Below are positions 1-8,549 of a stretch of 64,000 bases of DNA, piece after piece; position 1 is the first letter of the stretch, and each line of letters starts with the position of its first letter. Position numbers and translations under genes: made by a program. The DNA is taken from assembly GCA_910579185.1 (NCBI GenBank), contig CAJTTG010000009.1, positions 32,736 to 96,735 on the forward strand, read 5' to 3'. The notes under the pieces were generated by a model that saw only the letters and a list, made by a program, of their open reading frames with translations, searched no databases and had not been told where the DNA came from. Source of the stretch: an uncultured Muribaculaceae bacterium. GTDB lineage: Bacteria > Bacteroidota > Bacteroidia > Bacteroidales > Muribaculaceae.

Positions 1-1
1 C

Positions 2-1066
2 GTTGCCCGGCCATTGATCAACGCCGTGCGCCGCAGCGGTCGCTGCAACATCATCATGACCTTCTTCTCGCCATCCGGTTATGAGCCTGTAAGCCAGAAC
101 CACCCCGATATAGACCGGGTGTTCTATCTGCCGCTCGACACACGGCGAAAGGCGCGCCGCTTCATTGAGATCGTGAAGCCCGACCGCGCCGTGATACTCA
201 TCTCGGAATATTGGCCCAACTATCTCCAACAGCTGAAGTTCAGCTCCGTGCCAACGTTTCTGGTCTCAGCCATTATCCGCGACAACTCGCAGTTTTTCCG
301 CTGGTATGGCAAGATCTACCGCAAATCACTGTCGGCTTTCAGCCACATATTCGTACTCAACGAGGCTTCACGCTTCAATCTCAGGATGCTCGGATATACC
401 GATGTCACCGTTGCCGGCGACGCATTGTTCGACAATGCCGCGCTGGTGGCACGGACTCCATGGAGCGACCCCGTGCTGGAGCGGTTCTCGACAGGCCGGC
501 AGGTGTTCATTGCCGGAAGTATAAGCGACGAGAACGACCTCAAGATGGTGGCCACGCTTGTGAAACGCCACCCGGAAGTGGCGTTCATCCTCGTGCCCCA
601 CGACATCAAAGACTCAGCCATCGAGGCGATCAAGGACGCTTGTGGCCCCGACATCATACGCTATTCCCAGACAACGCCCGACGACACGTCGCTCTCCACA
701 GCCCACTGCCTGATAGTGGACTGCATGGGCAAACTCGCATATCTCTACCGCTACGGCACATGGGCTTACGTAGGAGGCGGATTCACACCGCTGCTCCACA
801 GCGTGATAGAAGCCACAGTCTATGGACTGCCCGTGGCTTTCGGCCCACGCATCGAGCGCAAAGTGACACCGCAGCAACTCATTGGCCTCGGCATTGGCGC
901 AGCAGTCACCAACAGCGAGGAGCTTGACTCATGGTTCAATGCCAACCGCGATGCCGCCAGACTCGCCGAAATCAAGGAGAAATGCGCCACTTACGTCCGT
1001 CAGAATGTGGGCGCGACAGAAAACATAGTTTCAGAAATAACCGCAGGACTATGGGAGAAAAAATGA
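2..1066 (+). CDS. waaA: 3-deoxy-D-manno-octulosonic acid (Kdo) transferase, 5' end cut by window
   Basis: Transfers Kdo from CMP-Kdo to lipid A precursor at the cytoplasmic face of the inner membrane. The frame is open to base 2, and the residues before the TTG at 14 (VARPLINAV) fit the family, so the gene starts outside the window; about 354 residues are visible of the usual ~420. Visible landmarks are the N-domain motif TFFSPSGYE, the linker EYWPNYL (family usual: E-W-P-N), and the C-terminal nucleotide-sugar-binding stretch YVGGGFTPLLHSVIEA followed by GLPVAFGP. It overlaps the next gene by four bases (ATGA) and starts a run of co-directional LPS genes, including kdsB, which makes its donor substrate. 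Identification is firm. Confidence 0.93.
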   Translation, partial: VARPLINAVRRSGRCNIIMTFFSPSGYEPVSQNHPDIDRVFYLPLDTRRKARRFIEIVKPDRAVILISEYWPNYLQQLKFSSVPTFLVSAIIRDNSQFFRWYGKIYRKSLSAFSHIFVLNEASRFNLRMLGYTDVTVAGDALFDNAALVARTPWSDPVLERFSTGRQVFIAGSISDENDLKMVATLVKRHPEVAFILVPHDIKDSAIEAIKDACGPDIIRYSQTTPDDTSLSTAHCLIVDCMGKLAYLYRYGTWAYVGGGFTPLLHSVIEATVYGLPVAFGPRIERKVTPQQLIGLGIGAAVTNSEELDSWFNANRDAARLAEIKEKCATYVRQNVGATENIVSEITAGLWEKK

Positions 1067-1926
1067 AATACGGCCTGTATATGACTCTGTTCCGGATGCT
1101 TTCGTGGCTTCCGCTATGGGCGCTCTACGGCATCAGCTCCTTCCTGAAATTCATATTCAAAAACATAATCCACTACCGGCGCAACGTGATCCGCGAGAAT
1201 CTCCACAGCTGCTATCCGGAGAAAACGGAGGCGGAACTGCTGGAGATCGAGGACAAATTCTACGGCCAGCTATGCGACAACATCGTCGAGACCGTCAAAC
1301 TGCTCAACATATCAGACAAGCAGATGAAACGCCGACTGAACGTCCGTGGCGCCGAACTTGTGGAGGCCGCCGCCGACCGCAACAGCCCCGTGATTCTCTA
1401 CCTCGGCCACTACTGCAATTGGGAGTGGGTTCCGGCCATCACGCTCTACTATGACCGGCCGAAGGTTTCGGCACAGTTATATAAACCGCTCCACGACAAG
1501 GCATTCGACAGAGTGATGCTTCGCGTCCGTTCGCGTTTCCATTCGCTATCCATCGAAAAAGACCGCGCTTTCCGCGAGATGCTCCGGTTGCGCAACAATG
1601 TTGGATCATTCATCACCGGCTTCATAGCCGACAACCGCACCAGTTGGCGCGAGACAAAATATCACACCATGTTCCTGCGCCACGACACGATGTTCTATCC
1701 CGGCGGCGAGGAAATAGGCCGACGCATCGACGCCACATTCCTCTACCTCGACATCTCGAAACCTCGGCGCGGACACTACGATCTGGAATTCAAACCGATA
1801 ATACCCGATGAAGGGGTTGAGGAATATCCCTACACGCGTAAATACTTTGAAATGCTGCAAGATACCATCGACCGCGATCCTGCCTACTGGCTATGGTCGC
1901 ACCGCCGGTGGCCATCCAAGTCATGA
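1063..1926 (+). CDS. Lipid A biosynthesis-type acyltransferase (LpxL/HtrB family)
   Basis: Predicted inner-membrane lysophospholipid/lipid A acyltransferase that would add a secondary acyl chain to Kdo-lipid A. The catalytic H-x4-E motif is seen at H116 (YLGHYCNWEW), with a hydrophobic N-terminal segment at about residues 5-34. I chose the ATG at 1063, which overlaps the waaA stop as ATGA and has GGAG upstream; the ATG at 1051 is also in frame. Length is 287 aa, in the family range. Its position between waaA and kdsB fits a late step of lipid A assembly. Which acyl position it modifies cannot be read from sequence. Confidence 0.87.
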   Translation: MKYGLYMTLFRMLSWLPLWALYGISSFLKFIFKNIIHYRRNVIRENLHSCYPEKTEAELLEIEDKFYGQLCDNIVETVKLLNISDKQMKRRLNVRGAELVEAAADRNSPVILYLGHYCNWEWVPAITLYYDRPKVSAQLYKPLHDKAFDRVMLRVRSRFHSLSIEKDRAFREMLRLRNNVGSFITGFIADNRTSWRETKYHTMFLRHDTMFYPGGEEIGRRIDATFLYLDISKPRRGHYDLEFKPIIPDEGVEEYPYTRKYFEMLQDTIDRDPAYWLWSHRRWPSKS

Positions 1927-1962
1927 ACAAACCAGAATAATAAACTAAAACGACATAACATC

Positions 1963-2688
1963 ATGAAAATCATCTGTGTGATTCCGGCACGCGCCGAATC
2001 AACCCGCTTTTTTGAGAAACCGCTGGCTCTGATCTGCGGCAAACCCATGATCCAGTGGGTTTGGGAACACTGCAAGGAAGTGGAAATGTTTGAAGAAGTC
2101 TACGTTGCCACCGACAGCGACAAAATACGTTCCGCAGCCGAAGCATTCGGCGCGAAAGTGGTGATGACCCGTTCCGATCACGACACCGCCACCGAACGTC
2201 TTTATGAAGTGTCAACCCGGATCGAAGCCGACCTGTATGTGATGGTCAACGGCGACGAACCCCTGCTGACCAAGGAAGCCATTGTCCAGTGCGTGCCCGA
2301 TGGTCTGAAACCCGGCGATTTCTTCGTCTCGAACCTCATGACAGATTTCTCCAACCCCGTGGAGGTTGTCGATGCTACCAACCTGAAGATTGTCACAGCA
2401 GCCGACGACCGCTGCCTCTTCATATCACGCAGCCCGATCCCCTACCCCAAGGGTGCGATGGACTACGTGTTCCACAAGTTTGTCGGCGTGGGTGCCTTCA
2501 CTCGCAAAGCACTTGATTTCTACCACAACACACCGCGCGGACCTATCGAGAAGATCGAGGAAAACGACTCGTTCCGCTTCCTTGAGAACCATATGCCGAT
2601 CTACTACTACAACTGCCACTGCAAATCCCTTTCTGTGGACAACCGCAAGGATATAGACGGCGTTGAGGCATACCTGAAGAACCTCTGA
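1963..2688 (+). CDS. kdsB: 3-deoxy-manno-octulosonate cytidylyltransferase
   Basis: Activates Kdo with CTP to CMP-Kdo, the donor for the waaA product upstream. The 241-aa protein has the family opening IPARAESTRFFEKPL (usual form PARxxSTRxPGKPL), the NGDEPL motif with its metal-binding Asp at about residue 93, and a conserved tail with SVDNRKDIDGVE. Cytoplasmic, full length. It lies 36 bases after the acyltransferase and 15 before the GT9 gene, so probably in the same operon. The FF replacing the usual PG in the nucleotide loop is a mild oddity. The CMP-Kdo substrate chain links it to the arabinose-5-phosphate isomerase at 56.3 kb. Confidence 0.95.
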   Translation: MKIICVIPARAESTRFFEKPLALICGKPMIQWVWEHCKEVEMFEEVYVATDSDKIRSAAEAFGAKVVMTRSDHDTATERLYEVSTRIEADLYVMVNGDEPLLTKEAIVQCVPDGLKPGDFFVSNLMTDFSNPVEVVDATNLKIVTAADDRCLFISRSPIPYPKGAMDYVFHKFVGVGAFTRKALDFYHNTPRGPIEKIEENDSFRFLENHMPIYYYNCHCKSLSVDNRKDIDGVEAYLKNL

Positions 2689-2703
2689 TCCGACAACCCG
2701 GTT

Positions 2704-3726
2704 ATGAGCCGACGTAACAACCGACAGCCCCACGTGTTGATCCTGCGCTTTTCCGCGCTGGGCGACGTGGCCATGACTCTCCCTGTCATCTACAGCGTGG
2801 CACGTGCCTATCCCGAGGCGCGTTTCACGGTTGCCACACGCGAGTTTTTCGCCAAACTGTTCATCAATCCGCCAGAAAATGTGGAGGTTCTTGGCCTCGA
2901 CATGAAAAACAAATACCGCGGACTGATGGGCTTGAGGCGGTTATGCCTGCGTCTGGCACAGATCAGACCGACAGCCGTGGCCGACCTCCACAACGTTGCA
3001 CGCACATGGGTGATCGACACGTTTTTCCGGCTCAAGGGAGTGCGTACAGTCATGGTTGACAAGATGCGCTCATCACGCCGCCGCATGCTGCGCGACAAAG
3101 GGCAGCAGAAGTCTTTCGTTGATCGCTATGCCGAGGTATTCGCACGTCTGGGCTACCCGGCGGATCTTACTTTCCGCTCGGTATTTGCCGGAAACGGAGC
3201 TGTTCCACCGGTCGATGTGCGCCATCCGTCAGTCGGGATAGCACCTTTCGCGAGGTACTACAACAAGACTTATCCGCCGGAACGCATGCGCAAAGTGGCG
3301 GAGATACTCTGCCGGAAAGGAATCAACGTCTACCTGTTCGGAGCACGTGGCAAAGAGGCCGAGGAACTGCGTCAGTGGGCCGGCGAAATACGCGGCTGCG
3401 AATCAATGGCCGGCGAATTCACCTTGCCGGAAGAGATGGCCGCCATGTCGGCAATGGATCTGATGGTGTCGATGGACTCCGCCAACCAGCATCTCGCAGC
3501 CCTGACCGGCACAAAAGTGCTGACCATCTGGGGCAGCACGACACCGGCTTGCGGATTCACCGCATACGGAAATGCCGATTCCTCCTCTGCAATCTGTCTC
3601 GGACTCGATTGCCAGCCATGCACCGTGGCCGGATCCCCCACATGTCCCCGTGGCCATCTCGACTGCATGTGCCTGATAGATCCTCAGAGCGTAGCCTCCA
3701 GAATAGAATCAATGATCAAATCATGA
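2704..3726 (+). CDS. Glycosyltransferase family 9 (LPS heptosyltransferase-like)
   Basis: GT9 enzyme with two Rossmann-like domains, cytoplasmic/peripheral. The N-terminal motif RFSALGDVAMTLP (about residues 16-28) and the C-terminal donor-site stretch SMDSANQHLAALTGTKVLTIWGSTTP (in part, near 258-285) match WaaF/RfaF-type enzymes. Length is 340 aa. Its four-base ATGA overlap with the next gene and the waaA-kdsB context support a role in adding LPS core sugar. Whether the donor is ADP-heptose cannot be read from the sequence; Bacteroidales cores often lack classical heptose-rich structures, so I keep the generic call. Confidence 0.88.
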   Translation: MSRRNNRQPHVLILRFSALGDVAMTLPVIYSVARAYPEARFTVATREFFAKLFINPPENVEVLGLDMKNKYRGLMGLRRLCLRLAQIRPTAVADLHNVARTWVIDTFFRLKGVRTVMVDKMRSSRRRMLRDKGQQKSFVDRYAEVFARLGYPADLTFRSVFAGNGAVPPVDVRHPSVGIAPFARYYNKTYPPERMRKVAEILCRKGINVYLFGARGKEAEELRQWAGEIRGCESMAGEFTLPEEMAAMSAMDLMVSMDSANQHLAALTGTKVLTIWGSTTPACGFTAYGNADSSSAICLGLDCQPCTVAGSPTCPRGHLDCMCLIDPQSVASRIESMIKS

Positions 3727-5576
3727 CCGCACTGTCGTTCCTACTTTCAGCAGCCGGATACTGGCTATTCTGCGTCGCATGGTTCTCCATTGTCCAGAAG
3801 CCGATGTTCGGCCTTTATGACCATTGCTGTGCCACCAAACCAATCTCTTTGCGCGATATCGCAGCCATATATCGCCATGGCAACGTTTCCGACTGCATCA
3901 TAGCATCCTACCTGACAGCTATTCCACTCTTGATCGGAGCTATAGGATCAATGACCGCCATGACCGGAACAACAACGGCCATGACGATCTACAATGCCAT
4001 CATATCGCTTGCAGCAGGACTTCTGGTCACGGCCGACACCGCGCTATACCGGTTCTGGAAATACAAGATCGACGCTTCCGTTTTTGTCTATCTGAAATCA
4101 CTAAAAGGAGCCACTGCAAGCGTCTCCACCACCTACCTTGCGACCGGAATATGCGCATGGCTACTCACCTCAGCCACATTTTTCCTCGGAGCGCAGGCCA
4201 CAGTGGCCGTCACAACCGGATTGCTCACATTCCCGGATGCGGCATTGCCATGGTGGGGCTATCCGGCAGTAGTGATCTCATTCTGCGTGGCTGTAGGAGT
4301 GCTGTTCATGGTGATACGCGGTCTTGGTATCAGACCCAACAATCCCAGTATATGCTATTTCAGCAGTGATCCCTTCCTCAATCACTGGGCTCTGAATCCG
4401 GCCTACAACATGATCTACTCTCTTTCGGTCAAAGACGAGTTTGAAGGTAAATTCCGGACAATGACCGACGAGGAGGCCGCATCGGTCACCAGCCACCTGT
4501 TTCCGACAAAAGGAACTCCGCAATACCGGATTCTCAACAACACCCGTCCCGATATTATGCTCGTGATCTGGGAGAGTCTGAGCGCGGAATATTCCGGATT
4601 TTTCGGCGGTTCAAGTCCTTCGACGCCCAATCTTGACGCACTGGCCAGAGAGGGTGTTGCTTTCACCGACTGCACCGCAAGTGGTTTCCGAACCGACCGC
4701 GGCCTTGTGGCCGTACTCAGCGGCTATCCGGCCCAACCCACAACGAGTGTGATCCGCTACACTCGCAAACTTCCCAACCTGCCGGGACTTGCACGCTCAC
4801 TGCGCGACGCCGGATATGAGACCACCGCTATCCATGGTGGCGATCTGGCGATCATGCACAAAAACGATTACTATCTCGCAAGCGGCCACAGCCGGCTTAT
4901 AGCGCAAAAAGATATGCCATCGGGGCTCGACACGTGCAAATGGGGTATCCACGACGCGCCGGTAATGGATCTTACAGCCAAAGAGATAATCCGCCACCGC
5001 GCCGAAAGCGACGCGCCATGTTTCATCACCTTGCAGACACTAAGCTCCCACGAACCATTTGAAGTACCGCTTCGACAAAAAGAGGACGACGTTTGCAATT
5101 CATTCGCCTACACAGACCACGCACTTGGCAACCTCGTGGATCAATTGAAGGCATCCGGAGTCTGGGACAATCTGCTTCTGATCGTTGTAGCCGATCATGG
5201 ACTCAACCTGCCGAGACCCGTCGATAACCGCCGCACCCACGCCCATATTCCACTGGTGATGGCCGGTGGAGCGGTAAACGGTCCAAAACGTATCGATCTG
5301 CCTATAAGTCAGACCGACATTGCGGCAACGCTGCTTGGCCAGATGGATCTGCCTCACCACGATTTCCTCTTCAGCCGCGATGTCACTGCCGATACCTACA
5401 CCACCCCATCCGGCATCCACGCATTCCACAATGGGATGATGCTTGCCGACAGCGACGGCTACACCGTGGTTGACACCATGCTCGACAAAGTGACCGAGGG
5501 TGACGACACCCCCCGTCGCCGCAACCAGATCGCCGCAACCCTCCAACAGCTCTACGCCGATCTGTCTCGCCGCTGA
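3723..5576 (+). CDS. LTA-synthase/alkaline phosphatase-superfamily membrane phosphotransferase
   Basis: 617-aa inner-membrane protein with about five N-terminal membrane segments and a large periplasmic sulfatase-fold domain from about residue 270. Active-site landmarks are IWESL, a candidate nucleophile Thr in GFRTDRG, SSHEPFEVP and VADHGLNL with the metal-binding DH. Enzymes of this fold transfer phosphoglycerol or phosphoethanolamine from phospholipid to glycans or lipid A. I chose the ATG at 3723 (ATGA overlap with the GT9 stop); the frame is open 348 bases further upstream, but that lies inside the GT9 gene. The LPS context suggests it decorates LPS; substrate is unknown. A second family member lies at 8524. 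Confidence 0.85.
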   Translation: MTALSFLLSAAGYWLFCVAWFSIVQKPMFGLYDHCCATKPISLRDIAAIYRHGNVSDCIIASYLTAIPLLIGAIGSMTAMTGTTTAMTIYNAIISLAAGLLVTADTALYRFWKYKIDASVFVYLKSLKGATASVSTTYLATGICAWLLTSATFFLGAQATVAVTTGLLTFPDAALPWWGYPAVVISFCVAVGVLFMVIRGLGIRPNNPSICYFSSDPFLNHWALNPAYNMIYSLSVKDEFEGKFRTMTDEEAASVTSHLFPTKGTPQYRILNNTRPDIMLVIWESLSAEYSGFFGGSSPSTPNLDALAREGVAFTDCTASGFRTDRGLVAVLSGYPAQPTTSVIRYTRKLPNLPGLARSLRDAGYETTAIHGGDLAIMHKNDYYLASGHSRLIAQKDMPSGLDTCKWGIHDAPVMDLTAKEIIRHRAESDAPCFITLQTLSSHEPFEVPLRQKEDDVCNSFAYTDHALGNLVDQLKASGVWDNLLLIVVADHGLNLPRPVDNRRTHAHIPLVMAGGAVNGPKRIDLPISQTDIAATLLGQMDLPHHDFLFSRDVTADTYTTPSGIHAFHNGMMLADSDGYTVVDTMLDKVTEGDDTPRRRNQIAATLQQLYADLSRR

Positions 5577-5597
5577 CCATCCCGGAAGCATTTGAAA

Positions 5598-5637
5598 AGA
5601 GGGCACATTCTTCAAAAAAAATGCACCCTCTCTTTTT
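5598..5637. terminator. Bidirectional terminator between convergent genes
   Basis: Stem AGAGGG/CCCTCT with an inner CATT/AATG pairing, followed by CTTTTT on + and CTCTTTTC on -. It sits between the + LTA-synthase-like gene and the - DUF5053 gene. Confidence 0.7.
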
Positions 5638-5651
5638 GTCTTAAGAAAATT

Positions 5652-6053
5652 TTAATGAGTTAATTGAATAGAGATTTGATGGATTTTATTGCTGAGTTCG
5701 GCAAGCGAATCGGACAATCGTTTTAATTCATTTTGAGTAAAGACCGCAGGCTTCCCATTAACCGGTGTGTGGTTAATCCTCTGATACAACCAAGTACGAT
5801 CTTTATCAAAGTAACGTTTTGCAATATACGAAAGATTTAATGCCGGAGAGATTTCACCAAGCATCCCTTTGACATCAACATCCGGACGTTTGCGCTTATT
5901 TATCATCTCCACAAGATATTGACCGGCCTCACGTTTCTGTTCTTCTGTCAGATCCATTGCAAAAGCAAGATCCATCATTCTGTCGGCTTCCTGACCATTT
6001 AAATCAGCCTGTCCGACTACGGAATCAAGTATTTTTTTTAGTTCGCGAGTCAT
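5652..6053 (-). CDS. DUF5053 domain protein
   Basis: 133-aa cytoplasmic protein of unknown function. The C-terminal half carries the DUF5053 signature as I recall it: NLSYIAKRYFDKDRTWLYQR, then NGKPAVFTQNELKRL and a helical end. The layout (short helical N-terminus, then a helix-turn-helix-like SYIAKRYF...WLYQR stretch) suggests DNA or RNA binding, but this is inference. It lies on the opposite strand to the LPS cluster, in AT-richer DNA, with another small minus gene. No SD or -7 box was seen close upstream. Confidence 0.72.
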   Translation of the reverse strand: MTRELKKILDSVVGQADLNGQEADRMMDLAFAMDLTEEQKREAGQYLVEMINKRKRPDVDVKGMLGEISPALNLSYIAKRYFDKDRTWLYQRINHTPVNGKPAVFTQNELKRLSDSLAELSNKIHQISIQLTH

Positions 6054-6141
6054 ATATCGGTTTTGTTTTCGTCATAAAAAGTCTTAAGCAAGAAAAAGAT
6101 CATTGAAAGGCAGGTCTCCGATTACCGGAGACCTTAGACGT

Positions 6142-6315
6142 TCACTTCTCCAACAATAAACTTGCGGCATACTCTTTAATCAGAGCCTCCACGATTGTCA
6201 GGAAGTCCGACTCAGTAATCCACCCCTCGGAAAGGAGTTTCTTCTCATGTCGGAGATAGAATCTCAGTTCGTTGAGAATTTCTATCCGGTCATTTAAACC
6301 TTTCAATGAACTCAT
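6142..6315 (-). CDS. Small hypothetical protein (57 aa)
   Basis: Short, charged, largely helical protein that I do not recognise (MSSLKGLNDRIEIL... ending AASLLLEK). I chose the ATG at 6315 over the ORF start at 6414 because a good Bacteroidetes promoter (6335-6366) lies between the two, which would leave a leader of about 13-20 bases. It may form a unit with the DUF5053 gene downstream on the same strand (gap 88 bases). Both sit inside the LPS cluster on the opposite strand in AT-rich DNA, which suggests an accessory insert. Confidence 0.5.
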   Translation of the reverse strand: MSSLKGLNDRIEILNELRFYLRHEKKLLSEGWITESDFLTIVEALIKEYAASLLLEK

Positions 6316-6334
6316 TGTCTTTCTTAAGACAATG

Positions 6335-6366
6335 CAAAAATAATAATCTTTTGATGATTGCGCAAA
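6335..6366 (-). promoter_or_regulatory. Promoter of the 57-aa gene
   Basis: Read on the minus strand: -33 TTTG (6363-6366), 20-base spacer, -7 TATTTTTG (6335-6342). This fits the Bacteroidetes sigma-70 consensus. Confidence 0.65.
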
Positions 6367-6503
6367 TTTCCCACTAAAAAAATAATCATTTGCTGATCTT
6401 ACGTCAGAATTCACTTTAATTCACCTAACTTTATGAGGCCCAAATAAAATGAGACATAATGCACGAAAGCGCAGAAAAGCACGGGAGTTAGGAGAAAAAT
6501 GAT

Positions 6504-6511
6504 TAATTTTG
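6504..6511 (+). promoter_or_regulatory. -7 box before glycosyltransferase
   Basis: TAATTTTG ends six bases before the ATG at 6518, so the transcript would be almost leaderless. No clear -33 TTTG is seen, so support is moderate. Confidence 0.45.
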
Positions 6512-6517
6512 CGGTAG

Positions 6518-7549
6518 ATGAAAAGATTTGTCTTCATATCGCGAAACTACAAGCATCCGGGCTGTGGCGGCGGACGCGCCAGAACCGACATCGAGATGGT
6601 TATGGAGCGGATGGGCTACGAGAATATCGGACTGCGCCGCACCACCTCGGGCAACGGAATAGTGCATTCACTGCGCAACCTGTGGAGCACCCTTCATGCC
6701 ATTGGCAAGATGCGAAAGGGAGATGTTGTAGTGATCCAATATCAGATGAAGATGTATGGCCGCATCTGCCGTGCCGCCCACCGCCGAGGAGCAAAGGTGA
6801 TCTGCCTTATCCATGATCTTGATTCCTGGCGCGACAAGAAGCTGACGCCCGAACAGGAGATGCCGCTGCTCAACATGGCCGACGTACTGCTGACCCACAA
6901 TCACGCTATGCGCCGATGGCTCACCGAACATGGCTGCACCACTCCTATGGTGGACTATGAGATAATGGATTATCTTCATGGCACTTCATCCCCGGCTCAT
7001 CCGATACCCTCCGACGGCAAGTTCTCGCTCTTTTTCGTAGGCAATCTTTCATCCGGGCTCAATGACTGGATCTACCAGCTGGCCGCAGCAATGCCACAGC
7101 GCGATATCTACCTCTATGGATCGGAATTCGATGCCGAACGTGCTGCCGGACTGAGCAATATCCACAATATGGGGGAACGCCCAGACACGGAGATCATAGC
7201 CTCGCATCACGGCGATTTCGGCATTTCGTGGTATGGCCTGTCGCTCGACGAAGGTATAGGCAAGGTAGGCGAATACATGGCCATCAACAATCCGCATAAA
7301 GTTGGATTGTACCTGCGCTGCAACTCCCCCGTCGTTGTGTGGTCGAGAGCCGGTCGCGCCGAGTTCGTGCTCCGCGAGGGTGTGGGGATTGCAACAGACA
7401 GCCTTCGAGACCTCGACAAGGCTCTCGATGCCATAACCCCAACCGAATATTCCCGGCTGACCAAAAATGTGGAACGCGTGAACCACAACCTCAAATCGGG
7501 TCATTACCTGCATCGTGCCATGGCACAAGCCATCAAGATAATGAACTGA
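6518..7549 (+). CDS. Glycosyltransferase, galactofuranosyltransferase-like
   Basis: 343-aa cytoplasmic GT-B-type enzyme. The N-terminus MKRFVFISRNYKHPGCGGGRART and the motif LIHDLDSWRDKK near residue 100 resemble enzymes annotated as beta-1,6-galactofuranosyltransferases in Bacteroides surface-glycan clusters. The C-terminal donor-binding part contains GIGKVGEYMAINNPHKVGLYL and a late acidic region. The -7 box at 6504 suggests a separate promoter after the small minus-strand insert. It precedes a GT2 gene by 46 bases. The sugar specificity is from family resemblance only. Confidence 0.72.
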   Translation: MKRFVFISRNYKHPGCGGGRARTDIEMVMERMGYENIGLRRTTSGNGIVHSLRNLWSTLHAIGKMRKGDVVVIQYQMKMYGRICRAAHRRGAKVICLIHDLDSWRDKKLTPEQEMPLLNMADVLLTHNHAMRRWLTEHGCTTPMVDYEIMDYLHGTSSPAHPIPSDGKFSLFFVGNLSSGLNDWIYQLAAAMPQRDIYLYGSEFDAERAAGLSNIHNMGERPDTEIIASHHGDFGISWYGLSLDEGIGKVGEYMAINNPHKVGLYLRCNSPVVVWSRAGRAEFVLREGVGIATDSLRDLDKALDAITPTEYSRLTKNVERVNHNLKSGHYLHRAMAQAIKIMN

Positions 7550-7595
7550 TTCAAAACTTATTTCAAAATGTTAACGCAGAATCATAAAACAAGAT

Positions 7596-8549
7596 ATGAA
7601 CAACCAATCAGACAACACCGCACCGCTCTTCTCCATCTTCATCCCGACATGGAACAATCTGCCCTACCTGAAGATCTGCGTTGAGAGTATAGAACGAAAC
7701 TCGACATTTCCCCACGAGATTCTGATCCACGTCAACGATGGTTCGGACGGGACTTTGGAATGGGTGCGTGAACATGGCTACAAACATACCCATTCGAAGG
7801 AGAACATCGGTGTGTGCTGGGCCATGAACGGGCTGCGTCCGCTTATGACCACAGACTATGTCACCTACATCAACGACGACATGTATGTGCTCCCCGGTTG
7901 GGACAAAGCTCTCCATGACGAGATCATCCGTATGCCTGACAAGATGTGGTATCTTGGATCAACACTGATAGAGCCAAAGGCAAGAATGCGCCACTATTCA
8001 AGCCTTGATTTCGGCCTGACACCAGAGACATTCCGCGAACAGGAATTGCTCGACACCTACCAGTCGCTCATCCCCGAGGACTGGACAGGCGCACTGTTCC
8101 CCCCGACCGTCGTACACCGCGATCTATGGGATCTTGTCGGAGGCTACAGCATAGAGTTCTCCCCCGGCATGGGCTCAGACCCCGACTTCAATGCAAAGCT
8201 CTGGATGGCCGGCGTGCGCACCTTCAAGGGTGTTGGCCACAGCATGGTCTACCACTTCAAGAACGTATCAGTGAACCGCATCGTAAAAAATGACGGTCCG
8301 GTACAATTCCTGCGCAAATGGGGCATCACGATCCGTGCGTTCTACCAGCAGATCCTGCGCTTTGACCATCCATGGAATCCGGATGAAGAGCTTGACATGA
8401 AGGCGATCAAGGTTGAACGGATGCGCAGCGCCGGAAAGAAGGTGCTGAAAATGTTCGCCACCCCTGCCGCGACCCAGTTATGGGATTTCCCCGGAGAAGC
8501 CCCGACAATGCTGCCTACCCAACATGACAACAAAAATGACAACAAATAA
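7596..8549 (+). CDS. Glycosyltransferase family 2
   Basis: 317-aa inverting GT-A enzyme. It shows the N-terminal FSIFIPTWNN strand, the nucleotide-binding VNDGSDG stretch at about residue 46, and the metal-binding N-D-D (YINDDMYVLPGWD) near residue 92. The region SPGMGSDPDFNAKLWMAGVRTF gives the usual ED/DD-like base motif. No membrane segment was seen; cytoplasmic. Its 3' end overlaps the next gene by 26 bases if that gene starts at 8524, which indicates tight coupling. Likely adds a sugar in LPS or surface polysaccharide; donor and acceptor are unknown. Confidence 0.88.
   Translation: MNNQSDNTAPLFSIFIPTWNNLPYLKICVESIERNSTFPHEILIHVNDGSDGTLEWVREHGYKHTHSKENIGVCWAMNGLRPLMTTDYVTYINDDMYVLPGWDKALHDEIIRMPDKMWYLGSTLIEPKARMRHYSSLDFGLTPETFREQELLDTYQSLIPEDWTGALFPPTVVHRDLWDLVGGYSIEFSPGMGSDPDFNAKLWMAGVRTFKGVGHSMVYHFKNVSVNRIVKNDGPVQFLRKWGITIRAFYQQILRFDHPWNPDEELDMKAIKVERMRSAGKKVLKMFATPAATQLWDFPGEAPTMLPTQHDNKNDNK

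Noticed and set aside
3375..3722. N-terminal extension of the LTA-synthase-like protein
   Set aside because: Lies wholly within the GT9 gene; ATG 3723 with ATGA overlap gives a normal membrane start.
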